From Conoideocrella luteorostrata (lineage: Eukaryota; Ascomycota; Sordariomycetes; Hypocreales; Clavicipitaceae), in contig JASWJB010000026.1 in NCBI GenBank assembly GCA_032433595.1, positions 1 through 64,000 of the forward strand: a stretch of 64,000 bases of DNA, given 5' to 3'. Positions 34,318 through 45,685 of this stretch are shown here, piece by piece. Position numbers and translations under genes: made by a program. Under the pieces are notes generated by a model. That model had not been told where the DNA came from. It did not search any database and was given only the letters and a program-made list of their open reading frames with translations. The first letter of the stretch is position 1. The number at the start of each line of letters is the position of its first letter.

Positions 34318-35668
34318 ATGGCTACCACTGTCATAGTAGGCACGGGCATCATTGGCCTCTCCACGGCATATTATCTGTCTAAACACCAACCAGGAACAAC
34401 AATTCATCTCATTGATTCTTCGCCAGATTTGTTTACCTCGGCATCTGGCTACGCCGGCGGCTTCCTGGCGAGGACTTGGCACGAACATGATCCCAGGGTA
34501 GCTGCTCTGGCTGCTCTGAGTTTTGACGAGCACAGCAAACTTGCCGAAGAGGAAGGAGGCCATGATAAATGGGAGTACTCGAAAGCTGAAAGCTTGATAT
34601 ATACTAGAACCAAGGACAATACTGTCGAAGGGGATGAGAATTGGATGGCGGAGGGAAAGAGTCGGGCTGGACTTGTAAAGGAGAGACAGAGAGAACCCGA
34701 TGAAGGAAAGATCCCTCAATGGTTGAAGAGGGTAGATGGCGATGCTGTCGGCCTGATTGATGATGAAGGCACTGCCATAGTGTAAGTTCAGCTATTCAGC
34801 TACCTCGCATACGACAAGTCATATCGGTGACTGGCTAAGTGCTAACTGGGAGTCAAGGGACCCTTTGAAACTTTGCCAGTTTCTTCTCGAAAAATTGATA
34901 AGTGAAGGTGTTCAGATCCACCACCCGGCCATAATTTTATCCATCGGAACTGATGTACGAGACGAACTGTCCTACGTTCGAATTGGATACACGGACTCTT
35001 CTACGGAAACAGAGATTCCAGCCACCAGACTTCTTCTATCTGCCGGGGCATGGACACCAATAGTATTTAAATCTCTGTTCAAGGATTCCACGTTCGACAT
35101 ACCGATTTCATCACTAGCTGGCCATTCCCTGGTGGTAAAGAAACCCGAAGATGCAAAGAGTACCAACTATCTCATCTTCAGTTCCTTCCCAGACGGCCCA
35201 TCTCTGGAATTTGGCACACGGCCAAGTGGAGTCGTCTACTTTACTGGTGTCAACTCCGCTTTGATTCCATTACCACCCTTGGTCGCAGAGAGAAAAATCA
35301 TACCAGAATCAATTGAGCAGCTGAAAGGTCTTGCGAAGGAAGTTCTTACCTTGAATGAGGGGCAGGAGCTGGAAGTGGTAAGGACGGGGTTGTGTTTTCG
35401 GCCGGTGACCGATAAAGGAACGCCTTATATTTCGAGGTTGGCCGATGAACAGCTGGGCGGTGGCATCAGAACGAGGCCTGGTGCGGACGGGGGAGTATTC
35501 GTGGCAGCAGGACATGGACCTTGGGGCATTTCAATGAGTTTGGGAACTGGTTTAGTCATGGCGGAGCTGATGGGCGGGAAGAACACGAGTGTCGACATTA
35601 CTGGGTTGGGTTTGCAGCAGGAAACATATTTGCCATATGGAGGAGATGTTCTATCCTTCAAAGGATGA
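34318..35668 (+). CDS. FAD-dependent oxidoreductase, DAO family (Tda3-like)
   Basis: Two exons, 34318-34781 and 34858-35668, giving 424 aa. The N-terminal dinucleotide fold is VIVGTGIIGLSTAYYL followed by an acidic strand end (IHLIDSS). A conserved SGYAGGFLA follows. The C-terminus has the DAO FAD motif GVFVAAGHGPWGISMSLGTGLVMAEL. The layout matches the fungal cytoplasmic/late-endosomal DAO proteins related to yeast Tda3 rather than true D-amino acid oxidases; no PTS1 is present. The reaction is unknown, probably oxidation of an amine or amino acid. An in-frame ATG at 34252 could extend the N-terminus by 22 residues, but MATTVIVG sits correctly for the FAD fold. Confidence 0.9.
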
Positions 35669-36508
35669 AACATAGTAAAAGGTGAGCAATGTTATCCTCG
35701 ATTTCTTATGATCTAGTGGCAATATCTTTTTTATTTTGTTATATATCTCTTATAAACTTATCTTAATATAACAAAAAAATTTAATTAAATAATAGCTATA
35801 CCCTGCTAGAGAACATTTACTAATAGTTCTTCTCCACAGCAATAGACGTACGAATTTGCGTTGCGTGGCAACGGCGTGTGAATGAGATCGTGGCGTTAGT
35901 AGAGCCGCAGAATAAACAGTGCAGCATCGCAATAAATAAATATAAACAATAACGAGGTGTTTGCGCTCAGTGACTGGGTTCGGCGGAACTTGCAGCTATA
36001 ACTTACTGCATTATTAAGGTTGAATTCTGACTTGATCACAGGTTTGCGGGCAGTATAAAATAGGAGAAATCACTAACTTTAACTACTTCCAATAACACTT
36101 GCTTCCTCCCTACACTCGCCGAAAAAACCCGCGAAGCACTCAAAACACAGCGGCAACTAGCGCACCCACCACCAACAGGTATGGCATACTTTGCAAGCAA
36201 ATTGTTATAACAACTACTATGGTTCTAGTAGCATTATGGCTAAGCAAGACGCCAAGTCAACTGCCCCAATAAAGCAGCTAAGAGCCTTTGCTCAAAGAAC
36301 CAAAAATCCTGAACTAAAGCTTTAGGCAATAAAATGTCACAAAAAGCTTTAAAGGGCGTGCAAATGCAATGAATTCTAAGGCTGACCAGGGAGACCTAAA
36401 GCTGATACACAAAGCCTCCTCACAGGATAGATAGAACATATAGAGCATATTTTTTCTCGTGCCCAGGAGGGTAATAGTAATAGACGAGCAAGATCATCAC
36501 TCTATTTC
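35669..36508. other. AT-rich intergenic stretch, possible transposon relic
   Basis: Markedly AT-rich from about 35700 to 36450, with many TAA/TAG/TTA triplets in all frames. Short translatable pieces (for example LAEKTREALKTQRQLA near 36114) resemble degraded coding sequence. No terminal repeats were found, so a mobile element is only suspected. Confidence 0.35.
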
Positions 36509-37543
36509 TTATTGTTTAGTAGCCAATATCATCCGTAGCCGTGAAATGTCTTCTGAGCTGGCCATACAGCAACCGCCAACCACAATTTCCTGCCACTTCC
36601 CGCGAGATTCCGTGCCTCGCACAATCTCAGCGAGTTGCTCTTCCCAAGGTGTCCTATTAACACCCTGTGCACTATCTGGAATATCCCACGTTTGAGTAAC
36701 CGTGTTGTACACCTCTCCATTCGTTCCATCAGGATAAAGAATCAGGGCTGGCCAACCCGACAACAGCCCTTCTTGAATCATCTCTGCGATAACTTTTTCG
36801 TATATTTGCAGCAAAGAAGTCAATTTCCATACTTTGGTGCAATTGATCCCGACTCCAAAAGGCAGCGCGTCGGCTATCTTTGAGTCAAACATGGCCCTTA
36901 ACGCGGTCTCTATAGACTCGCCACTCGGGAGCGTTGTACCATCTCCAGGGTATAAGCAAGACATCCAAAATGGCACTCGGGCTAGTTGAGGCACGGAATC
37001 GAGGGCTCTACGCATAGCTACTATCTCGTCCACTCGTGGAATAGTCTCCATTGAGACGTAACAAATCCTAGACGATACGTCATTTAATGTTGCAAACAGC
37101 TGCAGTCTGTCGCGATGCCACTCATACAAAGACTCTTGTGAGTCGAAGTCCTCATCATAGTTGCCGCTGTATTCCTGACTGGGAATCATGCATGCTCCGT
37201 ACGGGCCCAGACTCAATGCGACGGATCCATTGCTGCCTTGCGTCGCTTTTTCGGCGATGGTGAGCGCCTTTTCTAGAAACTGCGGTATTTCAGAAGTGGC
37301 GATTCCGTTTGGAAATGCTGGCGTTTTGGTGTTTTTGAACCCATTAATGGAGATTTGGTATGTTGCTGTGAGAAGAATATCAACAGGGACCTGGCCGAAA
37401 TCGGATTGGCATTGCAAAAGGGCGTCCGGGTTGGAGACAAGGAGGTCGGAGGACCATAGGGGAGTTGATGGGCTGAATTTGATGTTGTATTTCTGCTCGA
37501 GGGATGTACCGAGGCCGCCGTCTAGGATGCGAATCGGTGTCAT
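36509..37543 (-). CDS. Homocysteine S-methyltransferase
   Basis: A single exon of 344 aa. It transfers a methyl group from S-methylmethionine (or S-adenosylmethionine) to homocysteine, forming methionine. The N-terminus ILDGGLGTSLE is the family start. The zinc-binding cysteines are in GVGINCTK and in GGCCMASSEDI near the C-terminus. The residue after the Cys pair is Met instead of the common Arg. The length matches yeast Mht1/Sam4. It is cytosolic and part of sulfur amino-acid recycling. No neighbour is obviously in the same pathway. Confidence 0.93.
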   Translation of the reverse strand: MTPIRILDGGLGTSLEQKYNIKFSPSTPLWSSDLLVSNPDALLQCQSDFGQVPVDILLTATYQISINGFKNTKTPAFPNGIATSEIPQFLEKALTIAEKATQGSNGSVALSLGPYGACMIPSQEYSGNYDEDFDSQESLYEWHRDRLQLFATLNDVSSRICYVSMETIPRVDEIVAMRRALDSVPQLARVPFWMSCLYPGDGTTLPSGESIETALRAMFDSKIADALPFGVGINCTKVWKLTSLLQIYEKVIAEMIQEGLLSGWPALILYPDGTNGEVYNTVTQTWDIPDSAQGVNRTPWEEQLAEIVRGTESRGKWQEIVVGGCCMASSEDISRLRMILATKQ

Positions 37544-38459
37544 TGTGAATATGATACGGGTATGGGTGGGGATGACGAGGTAGAGATTGGAGTTCGGATT
37601 GCGACATTAGCGAAGCTGCGATGGGGTGGTTCGAACGAGACCCACTGATAATGTTCTCGTAATTGAGACGTGAAGTTTTGCCAGATCCAAACTGGCTAGA
37701 TTCTTTTTAAGCAGTTTCTAACCTAGTAATCAGTTACTCTATTTCACTAGCTGGATATATTGCAGGCAAGGTTTGAAGCTGAACTGGCTGATTTGTGATA
37801 AATTTCTGCGCAGACACTACCACCACCCTGCCAGAAAATCACAACAGTGTCATCTTCTGCAGCATTCCTGAAATCGGGCTAAAGTATTTACTCTCAGCAA
37901 GAGATATATAGTTGCTGGGAATACTGTTTTCTCGCTTTCGGTTTGTAATTTCGGATCATCGCGTGCTTGGCCATCACGCTATCGCATGGCTCGCGACAGC
38001 TCACATGCTGTTTATCTCAACCATTGGGACAATGGACTTGCTATTCAAGAAAATGTGAGACACTATGCTTTTTCTACCGGGAAAGTCATTCATTGCGTCA
38101 AGGGCCATGTACGGGATTACTGGGAGCTTGGGATGACAACTTCCAGTGCGACGGCTTGGACAATTAGACGTTCGCTCATCGAAGGGGGCAATGATTTCCA
38201 GAAAACATTGACTCTTACGCCCTGCACCTGAAATATTCTAAAGAGCCAGGAATGCATTTTATTCGCTGTGCATGGTAGTGGGGAAGAAGAAAGACGCCGA
38301 GCCCAGAATATCTTGTGGTAACATAACGTCAAGAAGTCTTTCGTAGCACCGTCCATACATCTTCCGATACTGTCTCCAAGGTCTATTCAACCCGCAAGGC
38401 CATATAGAAAGTTTCATCTGTCCCGTACGGTGGTGAAGCATTTCCCGAAAGAGTACACG
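37544..38459. other. Intergenic with a doubtful 81-codon frame
   Basis: Promoter side of the methyltransferase gene. A plus-strand frame at 37986-38231 begins with ATG and has an ordinary composition, but no domain, intron or conserved feature supports it. Confidence 0.4.
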
Positions 38460-39167
38460 CTACGTGCTTGGCCGTGCTAAGTCTTTATAGAAATAAGCTC
38501 CGTCAACTAGCCTCATAGTCACTGGCTCAATGCCATAATTAGGCACGGTGCCAAACTGTCAAACTGGTCAGTAAAAGGTAGCTTTATGAGTTAGATTGAC
38601 TCACCTTGACATAACCAAGCTTTGGATAGAAATGGGCGTCCGCAACAGTATCTGCCATGGTCGCAAGTTGCTACACATTTTGTCAGTGAAGAAATCACGG
38701 CTTCGACGGCATCAAATACCCACCAAAAGGGTCCTCCCTCTCTCTAACGCAGTTCTCTCCAGCTCATAGATCAGCTTCTTCCCAATGCCTTGGTTCCTGT
38801 GCTTCGAAGAAACCATGAGCATCTCAACATCGCCTCGAAATGGACCAGAATCTGCCTCGGGCATACCCAGTTCAATCACACCGGCAAGATATTCAGTTCC
38901 ATCAGAAGTAACTTCGCCAGAGGCAGATTCGGTACCACCACTAGCAGAGGCAATGGCCATGAAAATAATCCTGTGACCGGAAACAACTTGCTGAGCGCGT
39001 TCTTCCCAGAAAGACATCATTTTGGTGCGCTTTTCCTCCGTGAACGGCGGATGGAAACGGAGCACGGCATTTTCGAATGCGATAGCCTCAATGTGTAAGT
39101 CACGTATGGCAGGCAGCAAATGTTTGTGTTTAACAGCATCGAAGTTAACAATTTTGATTTTGGTCAT
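38460..39167 (-). CDS. GNAT-family N-acetyltransferase
   Basis: Three exons (39167-38724, 38670-38605, 38555-38460), 201 aa. The acetyl-CoA-binding loop appears as SSKHRNQGIGKKLIYELERTALERGRTLL (the Q/R-x-x-G-x-G/A motif). The next strand and helix (ADAHFYPKLGYVKFGTVPNYGI) come from exons 2 and 3, which are essential for the fold and are lost if only the first exon is called. It is a cytosolic acetyltransferase. The acceptor is unknown; relatives in fungi are often annotated as small-molecule or antibiotic acetyltransferases. Confidence 0.9.
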
Positions 39168-39485
39168 TCTCTCGGTTTCCGGTTTATTAAAGCACTGGTT
39201 TTGGAATGGTGAACAAAAAGTGTAAGTATGACTAGAGCGAACAAGTTTGGACAGCAAAGGTAGCGAGGCGTGCGTCGCCGTGCACGATCGGCTTGCCCCG
39301 CTACCCCACGTATTACACGTAGTTGCAGTTCTAAAAGACTTGAATTCATCGCTACACAAATTGCACGAAGGACAACTACTTAATACAAAAATCTTGATGT
39401 ACATCGCAACCAATGCCCAGCTTCAGTTTTGCCTTTACCGGCAGGTCGGCAAGTTGACACTCAAAAACCATCCATCACTAGCATT
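39168..39485. other. Short intergenic spacer
   Basis: 318 bp between two minus-strand genes: the promoter of the acetyltransferase and the 3' flank of the lyase. Nothing else was seen. Confidence 0.5.
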
Positions 39486-40247
39486 TCAAGCATGGGCGGT
39501 ATGTATTTTGTAGAACTCCACCTCCGTAGCTACATCCTTCTGGTTGTAATTCCCAGCCATAAAGTAGCTCTTGGGCGCCTTCAAATCATATGTGCTCAGC
39601 TCATGAAACGCCTTGCCATTAATGCTAACGCTCAACTTATTGCCCTCGTAGCGAATCTCATATGTAAATCGCTGACCCTTAGTCACATGGTCAATCGGGG
39701 TTCTCTTCTGACTGCACTCCCGGCAGGTATTCACGCCCATGTTCAAATCACCCTTGGAGTTGTAACACAACTCAGCCACGGGCTTGTGAGAGACGGAATC
39801 GTCAATGTGAATCTGGCCGATGCAGATTTCACCATCGTTCTTGGTGACCTTGAGGTCTCCAGTCAGACGGTTTACTTTGGCGTTGGGGTCCCAGGAGATG
39901 GGCTTCACTTCGCGCAGCTCGGTGCGGCAGTGGTGGCTGTTCTTGGTGGTGACGCATTTGCCTTCGGACTGACCGGCTGGCACTTTCATCACGAGGGCGT
40001 TGCCCCGCATGAAGAAGAATTCGCTGGAGTAGCCGTTGCATAGGTCTGACGTGGAAATCTCGGTGGGATGGTCCTTTTTACCCGTGGGGAGCTGGAGCTT
40101 CCACTTGGAGAGGTCGAGATCGCCGCTGCCACATTGGGCACGGGCAGACAGCGAGTCCGCGGTGGGTATAGAAGCTGCATTGTTGATGAGGATGGTGATG
40201 GCGGCGAAGCCAGCCGTGTGGAGGGAGAAATACATGATGTGGCGCAA
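39486..40247 (-). CDS. Secreted polysaccharide lyase, PL7/alginate-lyase-2 type
   Basis: A single exon of 253 aa, or 249 from the second ATG at 40235, which starts directly at a signal peptide (MYFSLHTAGFAAITILINNA). The mature enzyme shows the three hallmark segments of the alginate lyase 2 jelly roll: RTELREV, QIHID and YFMAGNYNQ. It begins with the typical LDLSKWKLQLPTG. It would cleave uronate polysaccharides by beta-elimination outside the cell. Fungal members may act on glucuronan or polymannuronate/guluronate (PL20 is structurally close), so the substrate is open. Cysteines (Cys-Gly-Ser, CNG, CVTTK, HHC, CIG, CYN, CREC) suggest disulfides. Confidence 0.87.
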   Translation of the reverse strand: MRHIMYFSLHTAGFAAITILINNAASIPTADSLSARAQCGSGDLDLSKWKLQLPTGKKDHPTEISTSDLCNGYSSEFFFMRGNALVMKVPAGQSEGKCVTTKNSHHCRTELREVKPISWDPNAKVNRLTGDLKVTKNDGEICIGQIHIDDSVSHKPVAELCYNSKGDLNMGVNTCRECSQKRTPIDHVTKGQRFTYEIRYEGNKLSVSINGKAFHELSTYDLKAPKSYFMAGNYNQKDVATEVEFYKIHTAHA

Positions 40248-41203
40248 ACTGCCGAAGCTTCAAGATAATAATCAGCCTGGGAAAGATGATGTAGTAACTA
40301 TTTGGCTGCCAATTGTTTTCAAGTTGCGTTTCAGGATGCAGCAAAGTCGCAGGTTAGAGAGCATCTACCTCGCTCTTTATAGTTGCCAGATTCCAGCATT
40401 GTGCAAGTCCAGCGTGCAGCCAAATGGAAACCCGACTCTCACGTCAGATAGGCAAAAAGCGAACCCTCCAATCAGGTTCATCTGCGTACGAAACTCGGCG
40501 TCGTTTTTCCATGTTGCGTAATAAGGACATATTGGAATAGTACGGTTATGTCGCTGGTGTAAGTCGGACCGTCCGCATCTGGATGCCGCCGATCGAAGGA
40601 TCGAGCGACTAGCTCCAATCAGGTGGGTGATGAAAGCTTAGCTAGATTGTAGGTACCGTGAAGTAAGCGCTCATATGCACTGTTTAAGCTGAAGATGGCA
40701 ATGTGCCCTGAGTCTAGGGAGTACGCCGTAGTCGATCATCCCATCTTTGCGCCTATGTCACATCGAAGCGGGCTGCGCCAAGCCATCATAGGCGGGAGAT
40801 TCAGTGGCTGCGTCTGACCCGCTGTGTAAGTCAGATTCAACGACTCTCTTTGGTGGAAAATTTAATCAGCGGGCCGTACGGTTACATCAATACAGTTGAT
40901 TTTGGGAGGTTACACAGCATCGCCAACTCCTAGACAGCTCGGGCATGGCATAAGATTGGACCGCTCGCATATATAACTATTTTTAAGAATGCTACACAAT
41001 ATTACACGCATGGATGCACAGTAGCGGGATGGCCTATGGATTCAAAGAGATGCGGTCAGATTGACTTGCCTGCCGATCTCATATATTCCATCGTATTAGT
41101 GGCAGAAATGTACTACAAACACAGCAAGACCGTATTTATTGCGACGTTGATCCATTAAAAGGTGGCTTAGGGTTCAGAGCTTGTTTCCCGATTAAAACAG
41201 TAA
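40248..41203. other. Intergenic, 0.95 kb
   Basis: Promoter of the lyase gene and 3' flank of the dehalogenase gene. No gene is supported. Confidence 0.5.
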
Positions 41204-41950
41204 TCAGCTCGATGCAGTGTCCACCGCCAACGCCATCTCCTTCAAACTGCGGAAGCTGTAATCCAACTCAATCCCGTCCTCCAGATCCTCTTTCTCCCCA
41301 CCCATCGCATTGGGCTTTCTCTCGATCCAGCAAACATCCAACCCCGACTTTTTTGCGGCTGTTAAATCATGGAACAATGCGTATGCCGTTTGTAAGATCC
41401 TTTCCCTTGGAACATGCAGGTCCTCCTCACAGTGCTTAGCCAGGTACTCAAAATTTCTCAAATCGGGCTTGTAGGAGCCAATCTCCTCGGCTACATAGAC
41501 AGCATCGAACTGGACGCCTGATAACGGGCCCGCCAATGTGTTATTGAAGGATTCTTTGTCGACATTGGATAGAATTACAAGCTTGAAGTATTTGCCTAGT
41601 TCGTTCAGTGCGGCAATCGTGTCGGGAAAGGCTGGCCAAGTTCCGATGCTTGCGCCGAAGGCGGCTCTGTCTTGAGAAGTCACACGATCTTGCAGCTTCA
41701 TTTCTTTAGCAAGCTCATCATATACTTGCTCGAGTATGGATGGATATTTGAGAGTGGGATACTGTTTTTGGATGCGGCCTTCGTGGTAGGCGTATCTGGA
41801 GAGAAGCTTTTTGGCAGTGTATTTGGTGGCTGCGTCGCTGGACAGGTTTTCTGTGAGGGATCTGAGTGCCTTGACAATGCCGGATTCCCAGTCCACTAGG
41901 GTACCATAGCAGTCAAAGGAGAGTGCACCATACGATTTTAAATCCAGCAT
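41204..41950 (-). CDS. HAD-superfamily hydrolase, 2-haloacid dehalogenase type
   Basis: A single exon of 248 aa. The HAD motifs are in order: motif I SFDCYGTLVDWE with the nucleophile Asp, motif II LVILSNVDKESF, motif III Lys in GSYKPDLRNF, and motif IV near HDLTAAKKSGLDVCWIER. This is the type II (S)-2-haloacid dehalogenase group, which in fungi includes many enzymes with other, unknown substrates. No targeting signal is visible. Confidence 0.88.
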   Translation of the reverse strand: MLDLKSYGALSFDCYGTLVDWESGIVKALRSLTENLSSDAATKYTAKKLLSRYAYHEGRIQKQYPTLKYPSILEQVYDELAKEMKLQDRVTSQDRAAFGASIGTWPAFPDTIAALNELGKYFKLVILSNVDKESFNNTLAGPLSGVQFDAVYVAEEIGSYKPDLRNFEYLAKHCEEDLHVPRERILQTAYALFHDLTAAKKSGLDVCWIERKPNAMGGEKEDLEDGIELDYSFRSLKEMALAVDTASS

Positions 41951-43443
41951 TGTAACGGGATTAAATGGGAACTTGTGTAAAGCTTGACGATGAACCGGTC
42001 AATAGTTGGATGCTTAGCGGATGTAGGATGTAGTAGGTTCAGCTGTGCGGATGCCAGGCACTTATATACATGGTCGTTCGGTGCAAAAGTCAATAAACAC
42101 AGCCATAATCGCGCCTTCCACAACGATGAATCATATCTAATTCCTAAATAGGCATATCCCATTGGTCTCGTTTGGAGTGATTAATGCCAAAGTCGCTGAC
42201 TCTCCGCCGTGGCACTCCGGATCGGATGTCCGACGCCGAAGGTATCGGCTGGGATCCGCCGCAGGAACGAAATAGTGCAGTGCCCGGAGCGCATCGAGAC
42301 ATACAACATTTGGTCTTGACAGGGAACTGTATACTATGTATGACCTGGACCGTGAAATTCATTTTTGATTTGGTTCGGTGTTGGCGCAATTAATTATGAA
42401 TGCGCGTGACTATCATTTGGCCCACTCACATGAGGCCACGACGACGTGCGATGTGATCAACACAGTTCTGTTGACATCTCTGTTGAATGCTATCATACAC
42501 GACAAGCGCCGCGGCCATCATGAAGTAGCAACACCCCGTAATACTGATACCATTGTGGTAATGGTGCTGAGTGTGTACCGTTTCGAACAACATTGATCAG
42601 ACTCGGCCTTGAAGCCGGTTGAGTACGGTCAACGCGGGCACGCCAAAATATTTGAGCCTTAAATCCAGCCGCGGCATAAAGATGGTCCTTGTACTTCGTA
42701 CACGGAGTAACAAAACATGCGATTGTATATAATTGCGTCAACTCCGATTCCCCGATCAACCAGGTGGCGGATAAAGTCCCCGGCTAAAGCTCTTGGTATT
42801 CTTACTTCGCGTTCCACGGAAAACAGTGATTGACATTGCGCGTGTCTATCACTTGTTCCCCAACCCTCGCGTTAACGAGCAGATCTGCCGGCCCCCGCCT
42901 GACTAATGAATGCAATAGCCTCATCAACCCCGAAAGTCCGCCTCTGCTGGAAGCTGAAGCAAAACTCCGTTCGGTAATGGCGCCAAAGTGGAGCACAAGC
43001 CTCGGTACGTCGTAGGTATTGCCTAGTTCGTGGGGTCTGTCCGTGGTCTAAAGTGGTGAGGTCACTATGAACACGAATTATATTAAATCTTTCACGGGGT
43101 TTTTTTATGGCGAACGGAGTCATTGCCTGACACGGCCCCTGGGCTAGTGGCGGCAGTTGGAGAAGGGAAACAAATAGAAGCAAAAGAAGATTATAAATCG
43201 AGCGTTTTAATTGAATTGCATTGTGGGCTCTGCCGAAAACATAAATGAATAAATATGTGCTATGCTAACTAGATATAAGTAGACGTTTCCGGCTGCAATT
43301 AAGGCCACACCCTTCTCTGATCCATCCAGAGCAATATTCACTTCTGCCGTCTTACGTACAACATCCTGCATGCCAAATTTGTTTTAATCTAATTCTATTG
43401 AACCATTCTAATACACACGTCAACCACGTTATATATCACCACA
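41951..43443. promoter_or_regulatory. Divergent intergenic region, 1.5 kb
   Basis: It lies between the outward-facing dehalogenase and MDR reductase genes. Several short frames were seen, none with a domain. Confidence 0.4.
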
Positions 43444-44550
43444 ATGACGGGTAACAAAACTCTTGTCTATAAAAAGATCCCCAAGGGGTTCCCCGTCGCC
43501 GGGGAGCATCTCGTGGTCGAAACACGAGAAATTGATCTCGAAAAAGTTCCCAAGGGCGGTCTAGTTGTCGAAATCATTTATGCGTCATTCGACCCTTACT
43601 TGCGCCCCAAGATGCGCGACCCCAGCATCAAGTCCTATTCCCCTGCGTTCTCCCCTGAGGATCCCATTGTCAACGACACTGTGGCCAAGGTCCTGAAGAG
43701 CGACCACCCCGACTTCAAGGCGGGCGACATCGTCAAGGCATACAACCCCATTGCGGAGTACGCCGCCATTGAAGACCCCAAGGCCCAGCGCGTTCTGAAA
43801 GTTCAGAACCCGTACAACCTGGACTTGGCTGTCTTCACCGGCGCTCTGGGCATGCCCGGCCTCACTGCCTGGTCAAGCTTGTACCAGATTGGCAAGCCCA
43901 AGAAAGGGGAGACCATTTTTGTTAGTTCTGCAGCCGGAGCCGTTGGTCAGCTCGTCGGGCAGATTGCTAAGAAGGAGGGATTGACTGTCATTGGGTCAGT
44001 CGGATCAGACGAGAAGCTTGACTTTATCACCAAAGAACTCGGCTTCGATGCTGGCTTCAACTATAAGAAGGAGACTCCCGCTGAAGCGCTGAAGCGCATG
44101 GCCCCCAGCGGTATTGACATCTACTACGAGAATGTTGGTGGAGACCACCTCGAAGCTGCTCTTGACAATCTCAACGTGTATGGACGAATTGTTGTCTGTG
44201 GAATGGTATGTTTTGCATGAAACGCCTCAAAGCTGTCAATCAATGTCTCTGACTAACCAACTCGCGGCAAACAGATCAGCCAGTACAACAAATCAGGCGA
44301 AACCCATGGCATCAGAAACCTCACAAACGTAATCGCCAAGCAGATTACTCTTCGGGGCTTCCTCGTGGGCAACCCTGAGTTCGGCCCAGCTTATTACAAG
44401 GAGCACCAGGAAAAGCTGCAGCAGTGGTTAGCCGACGGTAGTTTCAAGGCCAAGAGCCATTTCACGGAGGGAATTGACCAGGCTGCAGAGGGCTTGGTGG
44501 GCATTTTTGAAGGTAAGAATTTTGGCAAGGCTGTTTTGCGCATCAAATGA
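43444..44550 (+). CDS. NADP-dependent MDR oxidoreductase (LTB4 dehydrogenase-like)
   Basis: Two exons, 43444-44205 and 44275-44550, giving 345 aa. Medium-chain reductase without zinc ligands. It has SFDPYLRPKMRD near the N-terminus, the Rossmann segment SSAAGAVGQLVGQIAKKEG, YYENVGGDHLEAAL, and the family end IFEGKNFGKAVLRI. It resembles leukotriene B4 12-hydroxydehydrogenase / 2-alkenal reductase (YfmJ/CurA type), reducing activated C=C bonds with NADPH, often for detoxification of reactive aldehydes. It is cytosolic. The 69-nt intron is canonical. Confidence 0.93.
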
Positions 44551-44714
44551 GCGATTTATGACGTACTAGTTTAACAATAAATGAAATGATACATGATTTA
44601 TAAAAGTCTATTTCTTTTTTTTTTGAATATACTAATAATAATAAAATGAATGGCATCGAGACGATATTGGCCCTTCGAAGTCCTCAAAAAGAAGTTTCCG
44701 TACATCGGCACTAC

Positions 44715-45555
44715 CACTTGTCCCATGACGAGTAGCTAATACGGCCAGTACATCAACTGGAAAATAACATGCTATCAATGTCGGAATTTCTAGAGGCTGA
44801 TCTTCGATGTGGAGGACATCCAGCAATGACGTCAAAGATTAACAACACCTAGATCAAGAATGACATTACAACGACGCCTGTCTTTAGTAACTGCTCTGGA
44901 AAGCATGCAACATTCATAGCAGCTGTAAAGGCAATTGGTCACATTGCCGATGCTTATCACTGCTTGGAGCATCCTATTCAAGGAAGAGTAAAGAAAATTG
45001 TTGAGAAACTTGTAAGCCTGCCGCCTGACAGGGTGAAATGAACTATCGATGGATGTAACATGGCTACACTGGCAATGCCCCGACAGAACTTGGCTATGAT
45101 CCATGCAGCTTTTTGCCCAGGCTACTGACACAATCGAGAAGCTGAGCGCTGTCGCCGCACGCCCGAGGTCCATGGCGTGCATCTTCCGCGCCATGTCAAC
45201 ATATCCTGAGCTCGTTGCCGGTGAATATCGTTTCTGCACGTTGCAAATGCAGACGTTCAGGGGTCAAATGATGGACAAAATCGGCGCCGATGCATGCTGC
45301 GGTATTGGTGTGCGAGATTCAGAGGAGTCAAGGAGGTTGGTCACTACTGAACCGATTGGGATATTGATCAAATTGGAAGATGGTAATTTGGATGTGATGT
45401 ATGCAGGAGTGGCTGAGATTTTGGATCGGCTCGGCTTGGGGACCAGAGAGATAAGAAGCGTACTTGATGGGTTCCATTACCCTAGGATTGTGAACATGAC
45501 AGGGGTTGTGACGGGAGAACTGTCCTTTCCGTTTACATTGAAGACGGCAATTTAG
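44715..45555 (+). pseudogene. Decayed L-asparaginase II-type gene
   Basis: In one frame from about 44715 the sequence reads as the middle of an L-asparaginase II (thermolabile, AnsA-unrelated) enzyme. It shows LEADLRCGGHPAM, then FSNCSGKHATF with the family NCSGKH signature, EHPIQGRVKKIV and IDGCNMATLAMP. This frame carries TAG at 44733 and 44850 and TGA at 45039. After 45110 the homology moves to the next frame at a run of five T (45110-45114), where one extra base fits. It continues to 45555 (MMDKIGADACCGIGV, GILIKLEDGNLDVMYAG, ILDRLGL). Three stops and one frame change, without matching introns, indicate loss. The N-terminal third is not recognisable. The remaining 150-codon frame at 45103 could still be expressed, but it lacks the catalytic half. 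Confidence 0.8.
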
Positions 45556-45685
45556 TCGGTTGAGTTGCGGATTAAGAGGCACAAATATATTCGATGAACG
45601 ACTAGTTTCAGTCTCTTCCGATCTGTACTTATTGACAACTACAAGAGCGGCAGTAATCGAACAAAATACATCCTTGTATCAACGA

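Noticed and set aside
37628..37645. GGTTCGAACGAGACC, another B-box-like string
   Set aside because: It lies just upstream of the methyltransferase gene with no cloverleaf around it.
37986..38231. 81-codon plus-strand frame
   Set aside because: Clean ATG but no domain, no codon or splice support, and several overlapping frames of equal length on the other strand.
39429..40043. 204-codon plus-strand frame
   Set aside because: Antisense shadow of the polysaccharide lyase gene.
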